From positions 1 through 10,388 of the forward strand of contig CAUABB010000037.1 of the NCBI GenBank assembly GCA_958427155.1: a DNA stretch of 10,388 nucleotides, read 5' to 3'. The DNA comes from an uncultured Oscillospiraceae bacterium (GTDB lineage Bacteria > Bacillota > Clostridia > Oscillospirales > Ruminococcaceae). Positions 5,694 through 10,388 of this stretch are shown piece after piece. The position numbers and the translations under genes were made by a program. Below the pieces are notes generated by a model that was not told the origin of the DNA, did no database searches, and saw only the letters and a list, made by a program, of their open reading frames with translations. Every line of letters starts with the position of its first letter. Position 1 is the stretch's first letter.

Positions 5694-6275
5694 ATGATTA
5701 GTGAAAAAGGAAGGAGAATTTTGGAATATCTCCAAAGCCGTTCTCTCAATGAAGGAGCGCCTACTGTCCGAGAAATTTGTCGCGATTTACAAATTAAGTC
5801 TACTTCGACAGTGCAGCGGTATGTGGAGGAGTTAGTTCAGGCAGGGTACATCCAGAAAAATAACGGAAAACGAAGAACTCTTCGTCTGGCTTCGGCAGAA
5901 GGGGTTTCTGTTCCGGTTGTAGGGGTTGTAACGGCGGGGGAACCGATTACTGCCATTGAACAAATTGAGGGATACATCACTTTTTCCGGGTATCATGGAA
6001 ATCCGTCAGAACTTTTTGCGTTAAATGTTCGAGGAGAAAGTATGATTAACGCCGGGATTTTAGATGGGGATTTGGTAATCGTACGTCAAACACCGGTCGC
6101 TGAAAATGGTGAAATTGTTGTCGCGATGATTGAAGACGAAGCAACCGTTAAACGCTTTTATAAAGAAAATGGTCGTTTTCGGCTGCAGCCTGAAAACGAC
6201 CGGATGGATCCAATTTATACCGATGAAGCGATAGTTTTGGGAAAGGTGATTGCGGTAATCCGTAATTACGAATAA
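5694..6275 (+). CDS. lexA: LexA repressor, self-cleaving (SOS regulator)
   Basis: The 193-residue protein has a winged helix-turn-helix domain (about 1-65, with TVREICRDLQIKSTSTVQRY at 24-43) and a C-terminal S24 peptidase domain. The cleavage site is Ala81-Gly82 in VVTAGEP. Catalytic Ser116 lies in RGESM and Lys153 in ATVKRF, so all residues for RecA-stimulated self-cleavage are present. It represses SOS genes until damage forms RecA filaments. The length is slightly under the 200-205 residues common in Firmicutes. AGGAGGATC precedes the ATG. It is the third gene after ydbS-ydbT and ends one base before the stop of the opposing TrkA gene. A full-core LexA-type box in this window is at 3254-3267, and a degenerate one lies just before this gene. 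Confidence 0.97.
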   Translation: MISEKGRRILEYLQSRSLNEGAPTVREICRDLQIKSTSTVQRYVEELVQAGYIQKNNGKRRTLRLASAEGVSVPVVGVVTAGEPITAIEQIEGYITFSGYHGNPSELFALNVRGESMINAGILDGDLVIVRQTPVAENGEIVVAMIEDEATVKRFYKENGRFRLQPENDRMDPIYTDEAIVLGKVIAVIRNYE

Positions 6276-6276
6276 G

Positions 6277-6936
6277 TTAGAGCTTCAGATAGTCTTTTAA
6301 GGTGTGAAGTTTATTGGTTGGGGACAATACCATAATTTTATCTCCCCCCTGCACTTGAGTGTTTCCACGAGGAATAATAAGTTTATCTTCCCGGATAATT
6401 GAAATAAAAACGAAAATTTCCGGTAGATGAAGCTGAGCTAGCGTTTTTCCTGCAAGAGGATAGTTCTCGCTGGGAATGGTGATTTCATCAATTGATACCT
6501 CTCCTCGATGAAGCGTTATAATCTGTTTCATTTTGGTTAGGTCAATTTCCCGTTCCAGTGAACGGGCAATATTATCGGTAGTATTTACGGTGATATCAAT
6601 TCCAAGTTGTTTCATAACAGCGACGTTTTTGGGGTTGTTAGCTCTTGCCACTGTTTTGGAAACATGAAAGACGCTCTTGGCTAATTGACAGGCAATCAGG
6701 TTATCTTCATCCTTGCCGGTGACGCTGACTAAGGCATCAGCATCTTCAATTCCTGCATTTGTCAGTGCTTTCAGCGTGGTGCCATCTCCAAAAATAACAG
6801 GAATATCAAGGTCATTTGCAAGATAATTGCAAAGGCCTTTTTTTATCTCGATTAGAGTAGGATAATGGCCGTGTTCAATCAGCGTTTTAGCAAGGTAGTA
6901 ACCAACCTTGCCTCCTCCTACGACAACCACTTTCAT
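6277..6936 (-). CDS. trkA: TrkA-type potassium uptake regulatory protein (RCK_N + RCK_C)
   Basis: The 219-residue cytosolic protein has a Rossmann-type RCK_N domain (about 1-118) with the nucleotide motif GGGKVG at 7-12 and an acidic Glu30 at the end of the second strand. An RCK_C domain follows (about 138-219, with EITIPSENYPLAGKTLAQLH and QVQGGDKIMVLSP). Such proteins gate Trk/Ktr potassium channels in response to NAD(H), ATP/ADP or, for some RCK_C domains, cyclic di-AMP. It is the second gene of a two-gene operon, 29 bases after the first RCK protein. No TrkH/KtrB membrane subunit is in the window. The stop lies one base from the lexA stop on the other strand with no hairpin between. Confidence 0.92.
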   Translation of the reverse strand: MKVVVVGGGKVGYYLAKTLIEHGHYPTLIEIKKGLCNYLANDLDIPVIFGDGTTLKALTNAGIEDADALVSVTGKDEDNLIACQLAKSVFHVSKTVARANNPKNVAVMKQLGIDITVNTTDNIARSLEREIDLTKMKQIITLHRGEVSIDEITIPSENYPLAGKTLAQLHLPEIFVFISIIREDKLIIPRGNTQVQGGDKIMVLSPTNKLHTLKDYLKL

Positions 6937-6965
6937 AGTGCTTCTCCTTCCATTACAGCGTTTAT

Positions 6966-7592
6966 TCAGTCAATTACCCGGGCGATAATCATTAAGTCAG
7001 TGGGTAAAAGTTTGAAATTTTTTTTACCTGCAATGTTAATGGACATATCAGCATGCTGAACAGCTAGGAGCAATTCGCTTTCATCCAGGCTTAGGTCCAC
7101 TTCGTCACAATACTGGTTAACAAACCGCTTTGGAACAGGAAACCAGTGGAAAGCGATGGTGTGAGCACCAAGGTTAACAGTTCGCGCAGAACCGCCTTCC
7201 AGTAAAGCGGAGCGGACCGCTTCAACTGTAAGGTTCGTAGGGCAAACGGTGTGAAGTCCAAAATGTGAGAAAACGTCTTCACGCCTGGGGTCATAAATAC
7301 GAGCAAGAACATTTGGAACTTCAAAAATTTCCCGTGCCAGTTGAGAAACCATAATATTGACGTTATCATCTTGGCTAACAGCCGCCAAAGCGTCACAGTT
7401 TTCAATTCCGGCTCGTTTTAGTACATCCTGATCGATTGGTACGCCAGAGGTTGTAAAGCCATTAAAATCATCGTCTAAAAGTTCAAAATTTTCTTCTTTG
7501 CGGTCGACAATTGAAACGTCGTGTCCATCCTGTGCGAGGGAAGAAGCAAGGCGAGAGCCAACTTTGCCGCACCCAACAACAAGAATATTCAT
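6966..7592 (-). CDS. trkA: second TrkA-type RCK protein, first in the potassium-regulator pair
   Basis: The 208-residue protein has an RCK_N domain (about 1-120). It carries GCGKVG at 7-12 and Asp30 at the end of the second strand (IVDRKEE), the pattern that favours NAD(H). Its C-terminal region (about 135-208) ends in TDLMIIARVID like other RCK_C domains, though it is less typical than in the neighbouring paralogue. Two non-identical RCK proteins in tandem suggest a hetero-oligomeric gating ring, or one regulator per channel; I cannot tell which. ATG 7590-7592 has AAGGAG 11 bases upstream, and a promoter lies at 7639-7667. Its partner gene begins 29 bases downstream. The channel subunit must be elsewhere. 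Confidence 0.9.
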   Translation of the reverse strand: MNILVVGCGKVGSRLASSLAQDGHDVSIVDRKEENFELLDDDFNGFTTSGVPIDQDVLKRAGIENCDALAAVSQDDNVNIMVSQLAREIFEVPNVLARIYDPRREDVFSHFGLHTVCPTNLTVEAVRSALLEGGSARTVNLGAHTIAFHWFPVPKRFVNQYCDEVDLSLDESELLLAVQHADMSINIAGKKNFKLLPTDLMIIARVID

Positions 7593-7638
7593 TTTTTGAT
7601 CTTCTCCTTATCATTCAGGCTTTTGCCTTCAAGCAATC

Positions 7639-7667
7639 ATTATAAGCAGTCTGAAGTGAAAAGTAAA
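7639..7667 (-). promoter_or_regulatory. predicted promoter of the TrkA pair
   Basis: On the minus strand, TTTACT (7667-7662) is followed by a 17-base spacer and a perfect TATAAT (7644-7639). The leader would be about 40 bases, ending in AAGGAG before ATG 7592. The -35 box is weak (four of six positions). Confidence 0.6.
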
Positions 7668-7839
7668 GATAAAAACCATACATTTTTTCTTTATCTGATT
7701 TTATTTACAAAAAGTGGTAATTTATCTGTCTTTAAACGGATAGTTAAAGTAGGATAAATTTTATAAAGATATTTTCAATTTTAAATAAAGAAGTCTGAAT
7801 CCGGGAGATAAAAACGTTAAAAAAAGATTTAAAAGCAGC

Positions 7840-7868
7840 TTGATTTCCTACTAAACCTATCGTATAAT
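7840..7868 (+). promoter_or_regulatory. sigma-A promoter of the Rrf2/IscR-like gene
   Basis: TTGATT (7840-7845), a 17-base spacer and a perfect TATAAT (7863-7868) give a transcript starting near 7875, with GGGGTGAT as ribosome site before ATG 7895. Rrf2 regulators often bind their own promoter. I do not see a convincing palindrome in the spacer, so autoregulation cannot be argued from the sequence. Confidence 0.75.
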
Positions 7869-7894
7869 AGAAAAAAGATTGTGGGGTGATATGA

Positions 7895-8332
7895 ATGAAA
7901 ATATCAACCAAAGGGCGTTATGCATTACGTCTGATGCTTGATCTAGCAAAGCATAATACGGGAAATTTTATTGCACTAAAGGATATTTCTGCCCGGCAGG
8001 AAATTTCGGTTAAATATTTGGAACAAATTGTTACGCAGCTGAGCCGAGCAGGTTTTTTAAAAAGCACCAGAGGACCACAGGGCGGTTATAAATTGACTAA
8101 AGATCCGGCAGAATATACAGTAGGGATGATTCTTCGGATTACAGAAGGTTGCCTTGCGCCGATTGCCTGTTTGGAGGATGAACCCAATCAATGTCCGCGT
8201 TTTGGGGAATGTGAAACCGTAGACTTTTGGCAAGGATTATACAGAGTAATCAACGAATATGTAGACTCAGTGACCCTTCAGGATTTGTTGGGTGATGCTG
8301 AGCGGCGTTCGGTATATGATTTTATGGTATGA
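7895..8332 (+). CDS. iscR: Rrf2-family regulator, IscR-like with three cluster-type cysteines
   Basis: The 145-residue protein opens with MKISTKGRYALRLMLDLA, the Rrf2 signature. A winged helix-turn-helix follows, with ISVKYLEQIVTQLSRAGFLK (37-56) and the wing RGPQGGYKL (59-67). Cysteines at 92, 100 and 106 (ACLEDEPNQC then FGEC) match the spacing class that binds a [2Fe-2S] cluster in IscR; Cys86 is a fourth. This argues for iron-sulfur sensing rather than the cluster-free CymR branch. Clostridial IscR genes often lead iscS/nifU operons, but here the next gene is cysK, 205 bases downstream on the same strand. That suggests control of sulfur or cysteine supply for cluster assembly. ATG 7895 is preferred over the out-of-frame ATG 7891 because the open frame and RBS spacing fit. 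The target genes are not shown by the sequence. Confidence 0.87.
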   Translation: MKISTKGRYALRLMLDLAKHNTGNFIALKDISARQEISVKYLEQIVTQLSRAGFLKSTRGPQGGYKLTKDPAEYTVGMILRITEGCLAPIACLEDEPNQCPRFGECETVDFWQGLYRVINEYVDSVTLQDLLGDAERRSVYDFMV

Positions 8333-8537
8333 TTTTTATTTTTTAGCTTATTGGTTTGTTCTTAATGATATCACTTGAATCGAAATATTGTTTTCTAAAG
8401 AATTATGATGATTAGAAATTTAGGAAAAACAGTGTTGCTAAATGAAACGTGCTTCATCTGTTAATTGGTTTGAACTGAATTGGTGATGTCTGGTTAACCG
8501 AAAATGTGGTTTTACAAATAATTGAGGAGGAAAAACA
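8333..8537. other. 205-base spacer between the Rrf2 gene and cysK
   Basis: The spacer contains no gene. It holds an inverted repeat at 8392-8418, a short ATGAA/TTCAT dyad near 8440-8457 and the strong GAGGAGG ribosome site of cysK at 8524-8530. No clear terminator closes the Rrf2 gene. No strong -35/-10 pair appears before cysK; TTGAAC at 8470-8475 has only a poor -10 partner. I looked for a T-box or SAM riboswitch and did not find their conserved elements. Confidence 0.45.
8392..8418. repeat. inverted repeat TTTCTAA-N13-TTAGAAA
   Basis: Seven-base perfect arms (8392-8398 and 8412-8418) flank 13 bases in the leader between the Rrf2 gene and cysK. The stem is A/T-rich with one G-C pair per arm, so it would be a weak RNA hairpin. 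A protein-binding dyad is the likelier reading, possibly for the adjacent regulator. Confidence 0.35.
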
Positions 8538-9467
8538 ATGGAACACATCTATAAAACTTTGACAGACCTAATTGGTAAAACACCCTTATTAGAACTTTCT
8601 AATTTTGAAAAAAAGAAGGGACTAAATGCCCAGCTGATTGCAAAACTTGAATATTTTAACCCCGCAGGTAGTGTCAAAGACCGAGTTGGAAAAGCGATGA
8701 TTGACGAAGCAGAAAAGCAGGGGCTTTTAAAATCTGATTCTGTTATTATTGAACCAACTAGTGGAAATACGGGGATTGGTTTAGCTTCTGTGGCGGCGGC
8801 CCGCGGATACCGGATTATTTTGACTATGCCTGAGACCATGAGCGTAGAGCGGAGAAATTTATTAAAGGCATACGGTGCGGAACTGGTTCTTACGGAAGGC
8901 GCAAAGGGAATGAGGGGAGCGATTGAAAAGGCGGAAGAGCTTGCAGAGGAGATTCCTAATAGCTTTATTCCCGGTCAGTTTACCAACCCAGCCAATCCGG
9001 CGGTTCATAAAGCAACTACTGGACCGGAAATTTGGGAAGATACTGACGGAAAGGTAGATATTTTTGTTGCGGGAATTGGAACTGGAGGAACGGTTACAGG
9101 AGTAGGGGAATATTTGAAGGCTAAAAATCCCGCCGTGAAGATCGTAGGAGTAGAACCTGCAGATTCTCCTGTTCTCAGTCAAGGGAAGGCCGGCCCTCAT
9201 AAGATTCAGGGAATCGGAGCCGGTTTTGTTCCGGATACACTTAATACAAAGATTTATGACGAGGTTATTACGGTAGGAAACGAAGACGCCTTTAAAACAG
9301 GCCGTGAAATTGCCAATACAGAAGGACTCCTGATCGGGATATCTTCCGGTGCCGCGGTTTGGGCGGCGGTACAGCTTGCCAAACGTCCGGAGAATGAGGG
9401 AAAACGAATTGTGGTCCTTTTACCGGATACGGGTGAACGTTATCTGTCTACCCCCATGTTTTCTTAA
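8538..9467 (+). CDS. cysK: cysteine synthase A (O-acetylserine sulfhydrylase)
   Basis: The 309-residue PLP enzyme converts O-acetylserine and sulfide to cysteine and acetate in the cytoplasm, and its length is normal for CysK. The PLP lysine is Lys47 in GSVKDR. The substrate-binding loop TSGNTG is at 74-79, the phosphate-binding glycine loop GIGTGGTVTG is near 179-188, and a conserved GISSGAA stretch lies near 267-273. The C-terminus ERYLSTPMFS is typical of CysK. ATG 8538 follows GAGGAGG by 7 bases. It lies downstream of an Rrf2-family regulator, and cysteine genes are known Rrf2 targets (CymR in Bacillus), so control by that neighbour is plausible. A strong hairpin terminator follows at once. 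No serine acetyltransferase gene is in the window. Confidence 0.96.
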   Translation: MEHIYKTLTDLIGKTPLLELSNFEKKKGLNAQLIAKLEYFNPAGSVKDRVGKAMIDEAEKQGLLKSDSVIIEPTSGNTGIGLASVAAARGYRIILTMPETMSVERRNLLKAYGAELVLTEGAKGMRGAIEKAEELAEEIPNSFIPGQFTNPANPAVHKATTGPEIWEDTDGKVDIFVAGIGTGGTVTGVGEYLKAKNPAVKIVGVEPADSPVLSQGKAGPHKIQGIGAGFVPDTLNTKIYDEVITVGNEDAFKTGREIANTEGLLIGISSGAAVWAAVQLAKRPENEGKRIVVLLPDTGERYLSTPMFS

Positions 9468-9472
9468 AAAGG

Positions 9473-9502
9473 AAGGCTCAAGGTTAATTCCTTGAGCCTT
9501 TT
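9473..9502. terminator. bidirectional intrinsic terminator between cysK and the ABC transporter genes
   Basis: AAGGCTCAAGG (9473-9483) pairs perfectly with CCTTGAGCCTT (9490-9500) around a six-base loop, with T residues following at 9501-9502. The plus-strand 5' side is preceded by an A-run, so the minus-strand transcript also ends in T residues. It starts 6 bases after the cysK stop and lies 10 bases from the convergent ABC gene. Confidence 0.9.
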
Positions 9503-9511
9503 AAATTATTT

Positions 9512-10258
9512 TTATAAGTTCCGACATGAAGGATCAGGCGTGGGAATTGCCTGGATGAGCTTTTGCGTGTAGGGATGTTGAGGATGCGTATAAATTTGGT
9601 CTGCCGGTCCATATTCTACCAAAACTCCGTCTTTCATTACGCCAATTGTATGACTGATTTTCCTTACCAGCGACAGATCGTGAGAAATCAAAAGAAAAGA
9701 AGTACCTTCTTCTTTTTGAAGTTTTTGAAACAGACTGATTATTTGGGCCTGAATTGAAACATCTAGAGAGGCTACCGGTTCATCCGCAATAATAAAATCC
9801 GGTTTCAGTGCCAATGCTCTGGCAATACAGGCCCGTTGTTGTTGCCCTCCAGAGTAGTCGGAGGGGAGACGAAAAAAGCTACTTTCGTCAAGCCCTACTT
9901 CTTTTAAAAGCTTTATTGCTTTAGTTTTCCGGGAGGAACGGTTTCCAATACGATTAATGACCAGAGGCTCCATAACACTTTGTCCAAGGGTAAGCCGAGG
10001 ACTGAGAGCGGAGACAGCATCCTGAAAAATTATTTGCATCCTTTTTCCAGAAAAGGTAATTTCACCTTCAGTAGGATGTTCCAGTCCGGCAATGCAGCGA
10101 CCAGTTGTAGATTTTCCAGATCCTGATTCTCCGACAAGCGCAAAAATTTCTCCTCGCTGGATTGATAAGGTAAGATTGTTAACGGCCAAAATTTTTTGTC
10201 CATTTGCGGAGTGGAATAGTTTGGTGAGTCCGTTTACCTGAAGAATTGTGTCATTCAT
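9512..10258 (-). CDS. ABC transporter ATPase, compact OppF/DppF/NikE type
   Basis: The 248-residue ATPase has Walker A GESGSGKST at 43-51, Q-loop Gln79 (MQIIFQD), signature YSGGQQQR at 135-142, Walker B FIIADE at 155-160 and H-loop His193. HPQHPYTQKLIQAIPTPDPS at the end is the oligopeptide/nickel family C-terminal motif. Typical OppF/DppF proteins run to 300 or more residues. Here the segment between Walker A and the Q-loop is about 15 residues shorter, as in the small NikE/CntF-like group that imports nickel or metal-chelate complexes. The substrate therefore cannot be assigned to peptides with confidence. ATG 10258 overlaps the upstream ATPase gene by 8 bases, with GAGGTAA as ribosome site inside that gene. 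The permease and binding-protein genes would lie beyond the window's right edge. Confidence 0.92.
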   Translation of the reverse strand: MNDTILQVNGLTKLFHSANGQKILAVNNLTLSIQRGEIFALVGESGSGKSTTGRCIAGLEHPTEGEITFSGKRMQIIFQDAVSALSPRLTLGQSVMEPLVINRIGNRSSRKTKAIKLLKEVGLDESSFFRLPSDYSGGQQQRACIARALALKPDFIIADEPVASLDVSIQAQIISLFQKLQKEEGTSFLLISHDLSLVRKISHTIGVMKDGVLVEYGPADQIYTHPQHPYTQKLIQAIPTPDPSCRNL

Positions 10259-10388
10259 CTACAATTACCTCGCCGTTTTGAATCTTTACCGGAGGTTTGA
10301 TTTTAGGCGCATTTGGATGGAGAAGCCAGGTTGCGGCGTAGTGACTGCCGTCTATATGAAACAAAGGGGGTTCTTGTTCAAAATCAAT
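10251..10388 (-). CDS. ABC transporter ATPase, OppD/DppD-like, C-terminal end only
   Basis: The frame is open from the right edge of the window to TGA 10253-10251, giving 45 residues. The visible stretch, with HYAATWLLHPNAPKIKPPVK near residues 16-35, resembles the last part of OppD/DppD-type ATPases, after the oligopeptide C-terminal motif (the usual ending includes an H.AAC.LLHP pattern). No ATPase motif is inside the window, so the call rests on this tail, the reading direction and the overlap with the second ATPase gene. Here the usual Cys after HYAAT/HxAAC is absent (Thr). The stop overlaps the next start in ATGAATGA, indicating translational coupling. Confidence 0.75.
   Translation of the reverse strand: MDFEQEPPLFHIDGSHYAATWLLHPNAPKIKPPVKIQNGEVIVDE

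Larger units (their letters stand above)
7593..7894. other. AT-rich divergent intergenic region between the TrkA pair and the Rrf2 gene
   Basis: This 302-base stretch holds a minus-strand promoter at 7639-7667 and ribosome site at 7604-7609 for the TrkA pair, and a plus-strand promoter at 7840-7868 with GGGGTGAT at 7883-7890 for the Rrf2 gene. The remainder, about 7670-7838, is A/T-rich. I see no gene, clear hairpin or recognisable riboswitch in it; in particular I do not see a cyclic di-AMP (ydaO-type) element. Confidence 0.6.

Noticed and set aside
7521..7757. Plus-strand open frame across the TrkA upstream region
   Set aside because: It is low-complexity, overlaps the TrkA gene and its promoter, lacks a good ribosome site and resembles no family.
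7610..7890. Cyclic di-AMP (ydaO-type) riboswitch before the TrkA pair
   Set aside because: The predicted leader is only about 40 bases, and no structured, GC-rich conserved segments are visible in the A/T-rich region.
8333..8537. T-box or SAM riboswitch leader of cysK
   Set aside because: None of the conserved elements (T-box bulge sequence, terminator/antiterminator stem, SAM-box motifs) can be found in the 205 bases.

Overview
The window reads as chromosomal DNA of a low-GC Gram-positive bacterium, most likely a spore-forming member of the Clostridia. The reasons are strong AGGAGG-type ribosome sites, sigma-A style promoters, a LexA and Cheo-type SOS box, a SpoIID-domain protein, a class B sortase, and a YdbS/YdbT pair. 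I cannot name the species. An Oscillospirales-type gut or anaerobic clostridium is an impression only. Most of the window is core genome. I see no insertion sequence, CRISPR array, tRNA or rRNA.

Layout, left to right. (1) Bases 1-2620, plus strand: the 3' end of cinA, a class B sortase and a secreted SpoIID/LytB-domain protein, closely spaced like an operon and closed by a hairpin terminator at 2633-2658. (2) Bases 2657-3669: a small divergent regulatory module. On the minus strand a 69-residue helical protein and a 100-residue sigma-region-4-like DNA-binding protein overlap in a TTGA junction. On the plus strand is a 115-residue XRE-family repressor. The 156-base divergent region holds a near-consensus promoter for the minus operon, with a palindromic operator inside its -35/-10 spacer and a second operator just after its start. 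It also holds an extended -10 promoter for the repressor and a LexA-type box with an intact GAAC-N4-GTTC core between the two promoters. (3) Bases 3749-6275, plus strand: ydbS and ydbT (membrane proteins with bacterial PH domains), then lexA. (4) Bases 6277-7592, minus strand: two RCK/TrkA-type potassium-regulatory proteins, ending tail to tail with lexA one base apart. (5) Bases 7895-9467, plus strand: an IscR-like Rrf2 regulator and cysK. (6) Bases 9512-10388, minus strand: the ATPase pair of an oligopeptide/metal-type ABC importer. The second ATPase is complete, and only the C-terminus of the first is inside the window.

The part most worth a second look is the module at 2657-3669. Its architecture resembles a lysogeny-type switch (repressor, twin operators, divergent effector operon) but with no phage genes nearby. 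The effector pair looks like a two-gene split of a phage-type late regulator or of a sigma factor reduced to region 4. The candidate SOS box suggests a link to DNA damage, and lexA lies about 2 kb downstream. The binding sites, promoters and coding overlaps are read directly from the sequence. The regulatory logic and the function of the effectors are inference.
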